From positions 62,001 to 126,000 of the forward strand of contig JAUCSE010000021.1 in assembly GCA_030445275.1 (NCBI GenBank): DNA of 64,000 nt, written 5' to 3'. Each line of letters opens with the position of its first letter. Position 1 is the stretch's first letter. The stretch comes from Mucilaginibacter sp. GTDB lineage: Bacteria > Bacteroidota > Bacteroidia > Sphingobacteriales > Sphingobacteriaceae. The notes under the pieces were generated by a model. The model ran no database searches, was not told where the DNA came from, and saw nothing but the letters and a program-made list of their open reading frames with translations. Below are positions 54,344 to 63,973 of the stretch, piece after piece. The position numbers and the translations under genes are program-made.

Positions 54344-54427
54344 CGTCATTGCGAGGCACGAAGCAATCCCCGATAAGCAGAGCCACTCTGTAAGTAGGGG
54401 ATTGCCACGCTGCGCTCGCAATGACGT
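54344..54427. repeat. Palindromic repeat, family B, second copy
   Basis: GTCATTGCGAGGCACGAAG and AATCCCC are mirrored by GGGGATTGCC and CGCTCGCAATGACGT. It shares the central AAGCAGAGCC.CTCTGTA with 17686-17772. A fragment at about 54496-54513 (GGATCGTGCGTAGAGGC) resembles part of family A. The remaining 330 bp before susC hold no gene that I can see. Confidence 0.8.
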
Positions 54428-54759
54428 ATTTTTTAGGCTATAAAAGAAAAATCCACCTAATCCCTTAATCTGTTTAAACCAGGTTCAGACAAAAAGGATC
54501 GTGCGTAGAGGCTCTGCCCCTATAAATACTCGCGTGGAGAAGGAAATGCAGACAGTCTGAGTATGCACAAACGCATTTATTACCTATGGTTAACAAAATT
54601 TTACCCGTGTTAATCCATTTATTAACCCATCTTTTAATACTGCCGCGCCTATAATTGTGCGCCAATTGAGGTACATGTTATGATTAGCAGGTTTAACCAG
54701 CCTGCAAACATTAATCCTCATCAGGGCAAATTATTATAAACCATTTTAATCAATAATTT

Positions 54760-57700
54760 ATGAAGGAAACTTTTACCTATCATGGTGGATACTGCCGTAT
54801 CCATTATCCGGCTAAATTCAAAAGGGTGATACTGCACAGTATCCTGTCCCTTTTGTTTTTGCTTGTGTACGCTTCGGCCATTGCGCAAAGCAGCAACAGG
54901 ACCGGGGTAGTATCTGACGAAAAGGGGCTGCCCTTACCTGGGGTGAGCGTAAAGCTAAAGGGAACCCCCAACGGTACGACAACCGATGTTGACGGAAAGT
55001 TTATCATCAGCGCGGCGGCCAGTCAAACCCTGGTTTTTTCGTTTTTAGGTTATACGCCGCAGGAGGTGGCTGTTGGTAACCAGATCAGCATCAAGATATC
55101 ATTAACCCCCAACGCTACCAATATGAACGAAGTTGTGGTGGTAGGTTATGGCACACAGAAAAAAGCCACAGTAACTGGCTCCATTGCTTCGGTTACCAAT
55201 AGTGAAATTGTAACTACCAAAAATGAGAACGTGCTGAACATGCTTACTGGTAAAGTGGCCGGTGTGCGTATAGTACAAAACTCGTCCGAACCCGGATCGT
55301 TCAACAATGCCTTTGATATCCGTGGTTTTGGCAACCCGCTGGTGGTTATTGACGGTATACCGCGTGATAACATTAGTCGCCTTGACCCAAATGACATTGA
55401 AAGCATATCGGTATTGAAGGATGCTTCGGCAGCAATCTATGGGGTGCGTGCTGCAAACGGTGTGGTTATTGTAACCACCAAAAAAGGTAAAAAAGGGACT
55501 GTTGAGTTAAACTATTCAGGCACCTATGGTTGGCAAATACCATCATATATGCCAAAACCTGTTGGGGTAATTGATTACATGACGCTTGTTAATGAACAAT
55601 TACTGCATAATGTAAATGGCGGCCAGGTAAAATATACCGATGCTGATTTTGCTGCCTACCAAAACGGTACAAAAAAGGGTACGGATTGGTATAGCCCGGT
55701 TTTTGCCAATAGCGCTCCACAGCAGCAGCATAATCTGAATGCTATTGGCGGTACTGATAATACCAGCTATTTCGTGAGTATGGGTATTACTGATCAGGAT
55801 GGTTTTTTCAAGAGCGGCGATCTGAATTATAAAAAATATAACCTGCGCTCCAACATCACCACCAAAGTAAATAAGAACCTTACCATTGATGTAAACCTGA
55901 GCGGAACGCTGGAGCAAAAGAACCAGCCTTACCAGGATGCCATGTGGATCATCCGCTCTTTTTGGCGCCAGGTGCCCACTCAAGGCATCTATGCCAATAA
56001 TAATCCGGCCTATCTGAACAATGGTGAAGTTGACGGATCAAACCCGGTTGCCATGGCCGATGCTAATACCGACGGTTATAAACAGATCAACAATAAGTGG
56101 CTGCAATCTTCGGTATCAGCAACCTATAATGTGCCTTTTGTACCGGGACTGAGTGCCAAGGGCTTGTATAATTATGATTATTATATGTCAAGCAATAAGT
56201 TATACCAAAGGTCATATAACCAGTATAACTATGATGCCAATTCAAATACCTATAGCCCTATTGCCAATCAAACGCCGGGCTCGCTTACCAGGCAGTTTTA
56301 TGAAAAACCAACCAGCTTAATGCAGCTGTCATTAAACTATAACAAGGCTTTTAAAGGCGGACATAATATTACCGCATTGGCGCTTTATGAAGAGAGCGAA
56401 CAAAAAGGCGATAACTTTAACGCGCAACGTCAGCTATCATTACCGGTTGATCAGTTAGGAGCGGGGAATGCGCTGAACCAAACAGCTACGGTTGATGGCG
56501 GTTGGCCATATGATTTTGTAACCAAATCATTTGTTGGCAGGGTAAATTACGATTACAAAGGAAAATATCTGGCCGAGTTCAGTTTCAGGGATGACGCGAA
56601 CTCCAAAAACTCCCCGCTTAAAAGATGGGGCTTTTTCCCGGGTGCGTCAGTAGGATGGCGGGTATCGCAGGAAGGTTTCTGGAAAAATACACCAGCACTG
56701 TCATTTATTGACGATCTGAAGATCCGCTTGTCATACGCTAAACTGGGCGATGATGCCGGTTTAAATGCCTACCAATATCTGAGCGGTTATAACTATCCAT
56801 CAAACGGTGATAATAATCAAACACCTCCGGGCTCGGTATTTGACGGCACCTTTGTAAATGGCGCGCAAAGCCGGGGTATCCCCAATCCTTATATTTTCTG
56901 GTATGTAGCCAAAACATACAACGCCGGTATCGACCTGCAGGCCTGGAACGGTTTATTGGGTTTAACCGTTGATGCGTTCAGGCGTGACAGGAGCGGGTTG
57001 CTGGATACCAGGGCCGATAATTTACCCAGCGTAGTAGGGGCTGGTTTGCCACAGGAGAACTTGAACAGCGATCGTGCGCAAGGTTTTGATATCGAATTAA
57101 ATCACCGTAACCATATAGGCAACTTTAACTATTTTGTAAAAGGAACCTTTGGCTATACCCGTACCCAATGGATCAGCAAGGTGCATTCGGAGTATGGTAA
57201 CTCTCAGGATAACTGGCATAATAATAATGATAACCGCTACAGCAACATCTTCTGGGGATACGGCTCAAACGGACAGTACCAGAACTACCAGCAAATACTG
57301 AACAGTTCGCAATTTGTATCACGTAACACGGTAGTGGGCGATTATATTTTACAGGATTGGAACGGAGATGGCGTGATCAATAGCCAGGATGTTCATCCCA
57401 TTGCTCAAAATGTGAGCAACAATAACTATAGCACGCCATCAACCACATTTGGTTTAACGCTGGGTGGTTCCTACAAGGGATTTGACATCAACACCGTATG
57501 GCAGGGGGCTACCGGTATCAACGTTTCTTACATCGAACAACTAAACATACCGCTGTGGGGCGGGGGCAGTGCTTTGGCCATGTTCATGGACAGGTATCAC
57601 CCAACTGATCCTAAAGCCGATCCTTACAACCCTAACACCGTATGGACACCAGGAACGTTTGCCCTTACCGGTACCACAGCCGATGTTAACTCGCTTTCAA

Positions 57701-57933
57701 ACATCCATAACGCGGCTTACATCAGGCTAAAATCGGCAGAGCTGGGGTATAGCATCCCCGCAAGCGCTGCCAAAAGAGTGGGGATCAAGGGTGCAAGGAT
57801 ATTTGTGAACGGTTATAACATATTAACCATTACAGGTCTTAAATATCTTGACCCGGAACATCCATCGGCTAATTACGGCTATTTATACCCATTAGATAAA
57901 ATATTTTCCATTGGTGTAAATGTTAAATTATAA
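54760..57933 (+). CDS. SusC/RagA family TonB-linked outer-membrane protein
   Basis: TonB-dependent importer of 1,057 residues, without STN domain. A longer-than-usual N-terminal stretch precedes the hydrophobic signal segment (ILHSILSLLFLLVYASAIAQ, about 24-43). The carboxypeptidase-regulatory-like domain follows (GVVSDEKGLPLPGVSVKLKGT). The SusC motif is MNEVVVVGYGTQKKATVTGSIASV, and plug segments include DIRGFGNPLVVIDGIPR and KDASAAIYGVRAANGVVIV. The barrel ends in SIGVNVKL. A SusD partner follows after 12 bp, then a DUF3823 lipoprotein and an unusual large secreted protein. Confidence 0.96.
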   Translation: MKETFTYHGGYCRIHYPAKFKRVILHSILSLLFLLVYASAIAQSSNRTGVVSDEKGLPLPGVSVKLKGTPNGTTTDVDGKFIISAAASQTLVFSFLGYTPQEVAVGNQISIKISLTPNATNMNEVVVVGYGTQKKATVTGSIASVTNSEIVTTKNENVLNMLTGKVAGVRIVQNSSEPGSFNNAFDIRGFGNPLVVIDGIPRDNISRLDPNDIESISVLKDASAAIYGVRAANGVVIVTTKKGKKGTVELNYSGTYGWQIPSYMPKPVGVIDYMTLVNEQLLHNVNGGQVKYTDADFAAYQNGTKKGTDWYSPVFANSAPQQQHNLNAIGGTDNTSYFVSMGITDQDGFFKSGDLNYKKYNLRSNITTKVNKNLTIDVNLSGTLEQKNQPYQDAMWIIRSFWRQVPTQGIYANNNPAYLNNGEVDGSNPVAMADANTDGYKQINNKWLQSSVSATYNVPFVPGLSAKGLYNYDYYMSSNKLYQRSYNQYNYDANSNTYSPIANQTPGSLTRQFYEKPTSLMQLSLNYNKAFKGGHNITALALYEESEQKGDNFNAQRQLSLPVDQLGAGNALNQTATVDGGWPYDFVTKSFVGRVNYDYKGKYLAEFSFRDDANSKNSPLKRWGFFPGASVGWRVSQEGFWKNTPALSFIDDLKIRLSYAKLGDDAGLNAYQYLSGYNYPSNGDNNQTPPGSVFDGTFVNGAQSRGIPNPYIFWYVAKTYNAGIDLQAWNGLLGLTVDAFRRDRSGLLDTRADNLPSVVGAGLPQENLNSDRAQGFDIELNHRNHIGNFNYFVKGTFGYTRTQWISKVHSEYGNSQDNWHNNNDNRYSNIFWGYGSNGQYQNYQQILNSSQFVSRNTVVGDYILQDWNGDGVINSQDVHPIAQNVSNNNYSTPSTTFGLTLGGSYKGFDINTVWQGATGINVSYIEQLNIPLWGGGSALAMFMDRYHPTDPKADPYNPNTVWTPGTFALTGTTADVNSLSNIHNAAYIRLKSAELGYSIPASAAKRVGIKGARIFVNGYNILTITGLKYLDPEHPSANYGYLYPLDKIFSIGVNVKL

Positions 57934-57945
57934 TCTATACAGATC

Positions 57946-59871
57946 ATGAAAAAATACACATATATCATATTTGCTGTTTTGCTTTGCTGGGTGTCGGCAT
58001 GCAAAAAGCTCAATACACCGCCACCAAGTATTGTTAATGACGACGATATTTTCACGAACAGTGCCGGTATACAGGCCTATATGGCCCGCATGTACGCCGA
58101 ATTGCCTATTGAGGATTTCAGATATTCGCCGGCAAGAGGTTTAAACTTTTTCTGGATCATTAGTCCGTTCAGCGCCATAACCGGCGAGGCTTTAAGCAAG
58201 GATCAAAATAATGCCATGCAGGAAAACCTGACTTTTGATAGCAGGCCTACCACCTGGTCGCTTTGTTACACCTTGATCAGGGATGCCAATTATTTTGCTG
58301 AAACCCTGCCTAAATACGCATCGAACTTTACTCCTGCCCAGATAAGTGCCTGGCTTGGTGAGGCCCGCTTTCTTCGTGCGGCCACCTATTTTGCCCTGGT
58401 AAAACGCTATGGAGGTGTGCCAATTGTTGATAAAGTGCTGCAATATCCACAACAAAGCATCGATGAGCTAAAAATTCCACGCTCATCAGAAGAAAAGGTT
58501 TATGATTTTATCTCTGCTGATCTTGACTATGCTTACACCAATCTTGGCGAAAGCAACCAGGTAGGGCGCGCCAACAAATACGTGGCGGCCGGTTTTAAAT
58601 CGCGCGCCATGTTGTATGCAGGTTCTATTGCCAAATACAATAGCATTAACCTTACCGATGGCAGCGGCAACAGGCTTTGCGGTATACCGGCTGCTAAAGC
58701 GGTTACTTATTTTAAAGCAGCTTATGATGCTGCCGTACTTTTGGATGGTAAATTCAGCTTGTACAAAAAAACATGGGCAGCGGGTGATAAACAAGCACAA
58801 TATCTAAATTATGTGAACCTGTTTTTTGATGATTCGAGCCCCGAAAATGTATTCGTTCGCCAATATCATTATCCCGAGTCGGTACATGGTTACGATGCTT
58901 ATAATGTGCCACGCCAGTTGATGGGGGCCAATGGCTATTCGTCTGAGGTAAATCCTACGCTTGATTTTGTGGAGATGTTTGACGGCATCCCTAAAAACGC
59001 TGACGGTACTATTAAAACACAAACCGGTGGTAAGTATGATCTGTACACCAATACGATGGATCTGTTTGCCAATGCCGAACCCCGCTTAAGGGCAACGGTG
59101 ATTTTGCCAGGCGATGTGTTTAAAAGCGTAAGTATTGAAATACGACGCGGTATTTATACTGGTAGCTCCGCAGGTGGCATCAGTCCGCTTTTGCCAGCCG
59201 GTTCAACGGCACATTACCCTACAGATAATATAGTGCAATCAGCAAACGCGAGCCAAACACCCTATAAATTACCAAATGGAACAACTATGAACCCTGCCGG
59301 TTTAGGTGGTTATTTTACAGGCGATGGAACTTGCGCTGTATCAGGTTTCTCAATCCGCAAAAACCTGGTGCCTGATAAGCCAACATCAGAGGTGTTGGAA
59401 AACCGATCTGACCAAACCTGGATAGAACTGCGTTATGCCGAAGTGTTATTAAATCGTGCCGAGGCCGCCTATGAGTTGAATGCCGCCGGTCAGAATGATA
59501 AAAGTTATATGCAGGATGCGTTTACGGTAATTAACCAGATCCGTGACAGAGCCGGCGCTACCCTGCTTACAAGCCCGGCCGATTTGAGCAATGTTAATGT
59601 GGTGCGTACCGAAAGGAAAAAAGAGCTCGGCTTTGAAAACAAAACCTGGTGGGATATGCGCAGGTGGAGAACCGCTGATAAAGAGCAGAATGGTGCCATT
59701 TATCGTACGCTGATGCCATTTTACTCAGCAAATGATAACAAGTACTTTTTTGATGCCCGTTTAGACGAACGCAATAGCCGTTACACTTTTGATGTGCGCT
59801 GGTATTATGAGCAGATACCACAGGGTGAGATACAGAAAAGTCAGAATTTAATTCAAAATCCAGGTTATTAA
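57946..59871 (+). CDS. SusD/RagB family nutrient-binding lipoprotein
   Basis: 641-residue surface lipoprotein (lipobox WVSACKKL), longer than the usual ~550. SusD segments include GEARFLRAATYFALVKRYGGVPIVDK near 140, IELRYAEVLLNRAEAAYELN near 485, and TERKKELGFENKTWWDMRRWR near 550. The ending is QIPQGEIQKSQNLIQNPGY. It lies 12 bp after susC and 11 bp before the DUF3823 gene, in a tight operon. Confidence 0.96.
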   Translation: MKKYTYIIFAVLLCWVSACKKLNTPPPSIVNDDDIFTNSAGIQAYMARMYAELPIEDFRYSPARGLNFFWIISPFSAITGEALSKDQNNAMQENLTFDSRPTTWSLCYTLIRDANYFAETLPKYASNFTPAQISAWLGEARFLRAATYFALVKRYGGVPIVDKVLQYPQQSIDELKIPRSSEEKVYDFISADLDYAYTNLGESNQVGRANKYVAAGFKSRAMLYAGSIAKYNSINLTDGSGNRLCGIPAAKAVTYFKAAYDAAVLLDGKFSLYKKTWAAGDKQAQYLNYVNLFFDDSSPENVFVRQYHYPESVHGYDAYNVPRQLMGANGYSSEVNPTLDFVEMFDGIPKNADGTIKTQTGGKYDLYTNTMDLFANAEPRLRATVILPGDVFKSVSIEIRRGIYTGSSAGGISPLLPAGSTAHYPTDNIVQSANASQTPYKLPNGTTMNPAGLGGYFTGDGTCAVSGFSIRKNLVPDKPTSEVLENRSDQTWIELRYAEVLLNRAEAAYELNAAGQNDKSYMQDAFTVINQIRDRAGATLLTSPADLSNVNVVRTERKKELGFENKTWWDMRRWRTADKEQNGAIYRTLMPFYSANDNKYFFDARLDERNSRYTFDVRWYYEQIPQGEIQKSQNLIQNPGY

Positions 59872-59882
59872 TACGGAAAGAA

Positions 59883-60638
59883 ATGAAAAAGATAATCTAT
59901 TATATAGCAGTAGGCATGATTGGAGCTTTTGGCAGCTCATGCAAAAAAGTTGATAATTACGCGGCACCTGATGTAACATTGAAAGGTGCGGTGGTTGATG
60001 CTTCCACAGGTCAGGGTATACAAACCGAGCAGGGGTCAGGTACCCGGATCAAATTATTGGAAATAAGCTGGAACAGTAATCCAACACCTTTTTATATATC
60101 CTCGTTTCAGGATGGTACCTATAATAATACCAAGCTGTTTGCAGGGAAAAACGTGATCTCGGCCGAAGGGCCGTTTGTTCCGCTGGTACAGGTTGATAAT
60201 ACCGGCAAAACCATTGTAGATAAAAGCCAGACTGTTGATGTTAAAGATGTAACTACGGTTAACTTTTCAGTTGAACCACTTTTAAGGGTTGAGTGGATAG
60301 GTACTCCGGTTTATAACACCGATGGAACGATAACTGCTACATTTAAATTTACCCGTGGTACCAGCGATCCTAACTTTCAGCAAGATATAAGCGATATTTA
60401 CCTGTTTGTAAATTCAAACAAATACGTAGGTAATAACAATTATGACAACCGGTATTCAACGCAGATCAGTTATAACGGTTCAGACGGTAATGCGGCTGTA
60501 GGCACCACTATTACCCTCATTACCAAAGGTGGTCCGCTACCCGGTAAACGGGATTACTTTTTAAGGATAGGCGCCAGAACATCATACGGACTTAAATACT
60601 ATAATTATACCGATGTTAAAACGGTTGCTGTTCCTTAA
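59883..60638 (+). CDS. DUF3823 domain lipoprotein
   Basis: 251-residue lipoprotein with lipobox GSSCKK (Cys near 20). The N-terminal half has a DUF3823-type Ig-like domain (LKGAVVDASTGQGIQTEQGSGTRIKLLEI and FQDGTYNNTKLFAGKNVISAEGPFVP). The second half is also beta-rich (ATFKFTRGTSDPNFQQDISDIYLFVNSN), and the end is LRIGARTSYGLKYYNYTD. DUF3823 proteins regularly follow SusC/SusD pairs and may be surface glycan-binding accessories, but no activity is known. The next gene starts about 80 bp downstream after a strong hairpin. Confidence 0.9.
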   Translation: MKKIIYYIAVGMIGAFGSSCKKVDNYAAPDVTLKGAVVDASTGQGIQTEQGSGTRIKLLEISWNSNPTPFYISSFQDGTYNNTKLFAGKNVISAEGPFVPLVQVDNTGKTIVDKSQTVDVKDVTTVNFSVEPLLRVEWIGTPVYNTDGTITATFKFTRGTSDPNFQQDISDIYLFVNSNKYVGNNNYDNRYSTQISYNGSDGNAAVGTTITLITKGGPLPGKRDYFLRIGARTSYGLKYYNYTDVKTVAVP

Positions 60639-60660
60639 AATAAATATATTACCTATACCT

Positions 60661-60693
60661 GTGTGCAGGAGGGCCATGTGGTCCTCCACACAC
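60661..60693 (+). terminator. Hairpin between DUF3823 gene and next gene
   Basis: GTGTG and GGAGGGCCA pair with TGGTCCTCC and CACAC (one G-U and small bulges), followed by TTTATAAAAA. It may partly terminate the susC-susD-DUF3823 message or stabilise its 3' end. Confidence 0.6.
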
Positions 60694-60715
60694 TTTATAA
60701 AAACAAATAATGCTC

Positions 60716-62896
60716 ATGAAAAATATTTTACTTTTTTGTTGTCTCCTTGCACTTTCAATAACCGGTTATGCGCAAAACACAAAACCTGCTGTACTCCAGG
60801 AAAAAACAGCTTTTCAAACCAGTAGCGCCTGGATACCGGAGATTGATGTAAGATCAGATATAGCCATTGTTTATGGCGCTAATGACCGTCCCGGCCTAAC
60901 CTTTGAGCAACGCGTACAATCATGGCGCGACCATGGTTATCAGGTAAATTTCATGACCGGAATAGCCTGGGGCGACTATAAGGATTATTTTCTGGGTAAA
61001 TGGGATGGCATAAACCACCTGGGCGTAGGACAGGTAACACAAAAAGGCGACACCATTTTTCATGGTAAGGATATGCCTTACGTGGTACCGGTAAAATCAT
61101 TCATTGAGTATATGAAAACGGCGGTCATCAAAAAGGTGATCAACGCGGGTATTACCAACATTTTTTTAGAGGAGCCTGAATTTTGGGCACGCGCCGGTTA
61201 CAGCGCCCCGTTTAAAGAAGAGTGGCAAAAATACTATGGCTTTCCTTGGAAACCGCAGGATGCATCGGCTGAAAATACTTACCTGTCGAGCAAGCTGAAA
61301 TACCATTTATATTATGAAGCTATAAAAGAGGTATCTAATTATGCCAAGGCTTATGGTAAAAGCAAAGGCATGAACATTAAGGTGTTTATCGCTACACACT
61401 CGCTGGTAAACTATTCATCATGGCAAATTGTAAGTCCGGAAGCGAGCCTCGCTTCGCTACCCGGTATTGATGGTTACATAGCCCAGGTATGGACAGGTAC
61501 AGCCCGGGAACCTACATTTTTTAATGGCCAGAAAAAGGAACGCGTATTTGAAAACGCCTATCTGGAATATGGTTCTATGGTATCTATGACCGCACCAACC
61601 GGCCGTAAAATGTTTTTCCTGACCGATCCTATTGAGGATTGGCAGCGCGACTGGAGCGATTACAAACGTAACTACCAGGCAACCTTCACAGCAAAATTAT
61701 TGTATCCCACTGTTGCGGATTATGAGGTAATGCCCTGGCCCGAACGCATTTATACACATCCATATAAAGTGGCCAACAGTGATACCAAGGTACTGATACC
61801 GCAATACTATTCCACTCAGATGCAGATCATGGTAAACGCGCTAAACAGTATGCCGGCCTCCACCAACCGCGTAACCGGGGTAAATGGTATAGGTGTGCTG
61901 ATGAGCAATACGCTGATGTTCCAACGTTTTCCTACGCATAACGGTTTTGAGGATCCGCAGTTTTCTAACTTTTACGGGCAAACCCTGCCTTTGCTGAAGC
62001 GTGGCGTGCCGGTACAAACCGTACATATGGAAAACCTGGAATATTCGGCTTCGCTTAAAAATGTAAAAGTATTGGTGGTGAGTTATTCCAACATGAAACC
62101 GGTATCGGCAGCGGTGCATACCTACCTGGCCAACTGGGTAAAACAAGGTGGTGTTTTAATTTATTGCGGCCGCGATGATGACCCATACCAATCAGTAATG
62201 GAATGGTGGAATACCAATGGCAATACGTTCACCGCTCCATCGCAGCATCTGTTTAAATTACTTGGCATCAATTCAACTGGCGATAGCCAGCAATTTAAAG
62301 TGGGTAAGGGCACTGTTTACGTGGTGCGGCAAAACCCAAAAGAGTTTGTTTTGGAAGCTGATAAAGACAGTAACTACATTAGCACCGTAAAACAAGCCTA
62401 TGAAAAAGATGCCAAAGCTGGTGAACTATCCTTTAAAAACAACTTGTACCTGGAACGCGGCCCTTATGATGTAATCTCGGTACTGGACGAAAATACCGAC
62501 AGCAAATCATACACCGTAAAAGGCCCTGTTATCGATTTGTTCGATCCGCAGCTACCCGTACTGGCCGAAAAAACAGTAAACCCCGGCGAGCAATCATTAC
62601 TATATGTGGTGGCTCGTGTCCCTAATAAAAAACAGCCGCAGGTGTTGGCCTCGGCATCAAGAATATATGAGGAAAAAATGCAGGGAGGTGGGTACTCTTT
62701 TGTAGCCAAGAGCCCGGCAAAAACATTGAATAGTGTACGTGTGCTGTTACCTGCGCAACCAAAAGAAACAAAGGTAACCGATAGCACAGGCCAAAATATC
62801 ACCGATGTGAAAACATCATGGGATGCATCGTCAAATACTCTGTACCTGGGTTTTGCCAATAGTCCCGATGGTATCAAGGTTGATTTGAAGTGGTAA
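60716..62896 (+). CDS. Secreted putative glycosidase: TIM-barrel-like domain plus GATase-like domain (family not recognised)
   Basis: About 726 residues; start at ATG 60716 (MKNILLF), with 60710 also possible. A signal peptide ends near SITGYAQN. (Numbering below uses the 60710 start.) Residues about 50-360 look like a glycosidase-type barrel: AIVYGANDRPGLTFEQRVQSW, then VINAGITNIFLEEPEFWARAGYS (acidic cluster E154, E155, E157), then YIAQVWTG, MFFLTDPIEDWQRDW and DYEVMPWPERIY (E339). Residues about 395-500 resemble the class-I amidotransferase-like domain seen in GH42-type enzymes (VPVQTVHMENLEYSA, KVLVVSYSNMKP, WVKQGGVLIYCG). A beta-rich C-terminus follows. No family I can name matches. It lies in a PUL and is probably its main secreted enzyme (inference). 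Confidence 0.7.
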   Translation: MKNILLFCCLLALSITGYAQNTKPAVLQEKTAFQTSSAWIPEIDVRSDIAIVYGANDRPGLTFEQRVQSWRDHGYQVNFMTGIAWGDYKDYFLGKWDGINHLGVGQVTQKGDTIFHGKDMPYVVPVKSFIEYMKTAVIKKVINAGITNIFLEEPEFWARAGYSAPFKEEWQKYYGFPWKPQDASAENTYLSSKLKYHLYYEAIKEVSNYAKAYGKSKGMNIKVFIATHSLVNYSSWQIVSPEASLASLPGIDGYIAQVWTGTAREPTFFNGQKKERVFENAYLEYGSMVSMTAPTGRKMFFLTDPIEDWQRDWSDYKRNYQATFTAKLLYPTVADYEVMPWPERIYTHPYKVANSDTKVLIPQYYSTQMQIMVNALNSMPASTNRVTGVNGIGVLMSNTLMFQRFPTHNGFEDPQFSNFYGQTLPLLKRGVPVQTVHMENLEYSASLKNVKVLVVSYSNMKPVSAAVHTYLANWVKQGGVLIYCGRDDDPYQSVMEWWNTNGNTFTAPSQHLFKLLGINSTGDSQQFKVGKGTVYVVRQNPKEFVLEADKDSNYISTVKQAYEKDAKAGELSFKNNLYLERGPYDVISVLDENTDSKSYTVKGPVIDLFDPQLPVLAEKTVNPGEQSLLYVVARVPNKKQPQVLASASRIYEEKMQGGGYSFVAKSPAKTLNSVRVLLPAQPKETKVTDSTGQNITDVKTSWDASSNTLYLGFANSPDGIKVDLKW

Positions 62897-62943
62897 AATA
62901 TAACATGCAAATGCGCAATTATTAACCTCCAATAAATAAACCT

Positions 62944-63963
62944 ATGAAGAAGAACACGCTTATGATGAACAGTTTTGTAATGTTGTTGCTATTAGCAGCA
63001 TGCCAAAAGAACGCTAGTGTTGCTGACAACAAACAATCGGCCAACAACAACCTAAAAGTGACCGCAGCGCCACCCTCAGATGGGCCAAGGGCAACGCTCC
63101 GGGGCATTGTTGAAAACGTAACCACGGCCGATGGCAAAATTTACAATGCCAAAGATAATACCGGCAAAACTATGGATTGCCTTAAAATAATAGCCAATCC
63201 ATCAGGTGGTTATATTGGTGTATACCACACCATGATAAATGGGACATTTAAAGTAAACCTGGCCTCATCAACTGATGTGCTGCACTGGACATGGATCCGG
63301 GAGCTTGCCGGCAGTAATAACGGAGGGGCATCACAACCTGCCATTGCTGCTACTGGCGGAGGCTTTGTAATGGTTTGGGAACAAGAGCCAAACAATCACT
63401 TAAAATTTAGTTATTTTAACAGCTGGACTGATCTGCAGAATGGCGCGGTTGCCAAAACATTCGAAGCCCCGCATACACTTTCAACCTGCGCGGAGGGTAC
63501 ACCAAATATTTATTCGGCCAGCAGTACTTCGGTTGATGTGGGCTTCCACTACTGGTCAAACTGCGATGTTGACCGCCAGGCCCGCGGCACCACCAACTGG
63601 ACTACATGGACAGCCAGCAAGCAAACTCAAATTGACAACGCCATTTTATACTGGGGTGTGCAGGGGAATATTGGCGACAGGGACGGCTACCTGAGTTTTC
63701 AGGGATTTAACTTCGGCCTTATTGAAGGACAAGGCACCAAGGGCGATTTTGGTACCTGGCGCTGTTACCTGTATGATTACCAAACCGGGAATGCCGATAA
63801 GTTAAATATACATACCGATGGTGGCAGCCTGGCATTTGCCAATCCAACCATTACCGCGTTAACAATTGGTGGTCAGGCGGCATTGGTTATCACGCAATTT
63901 ATACCTTCGCAAAACTCCGCTAGCGGCGAAGCTGGTGAACTGATCTATTACAAAAAATTGTAG
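62944..63963 (+). CDS. Propeller-like secreted lipoprotein, function unknown
   Basis: 339-residue lipoprotein (lipobox LLAACQKN, Cys near 20). Repeating strand patterns with aromatic and Asp residues suggest a five- or six-bladed beta-propeller like those of GH43/GH117-type enzymes or BNR proteins: LASSTDVLHWTWIRELAG, GGASQPAIAATGGGFVMVWEQ, HLKFSYFNSWTDL, GTPNIYSASSTSVDVGFHYW and RDGYLSFQGFNFGLIEG. I do not recognise a specific family or a certain catalytic triad. It lies 47 bp after the putative glycosidase and ends just before the window edge, so it may not be the last gene of the locus. Confidence 0.65.
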   Translation: MKKNTLMMNSFVMLLLLAACQKNASVADNKQSANNNLKVTAAPPSDGPRATLRGIVENVTTADGKIYNAKDNTGKTMDCLKIIANPSGGYIGVYHTMINGTFKVNLASSTDVLHWTWIRELAGSNNGGASQPAIAATGGGFVMVWEQEPNNHLKFSYFNSWTDLQNGAVAKTFEAPHTLSTCAEGTPNIYSASSTSVDVGFHYWSNCDVDRQARGTTNWTTWTASKQTQIDNAILYWGVQGNIGDRDGYLSFQGFNFGLIEGQGTKGDFGTWRCYLYDYQTGNADKLNIHTDGGSLAFANPTITALTIGGQAALVITQFIPSQNSASGEAGELIYYKKL

Positions 63964-63973
63964 GTCTGTAATT

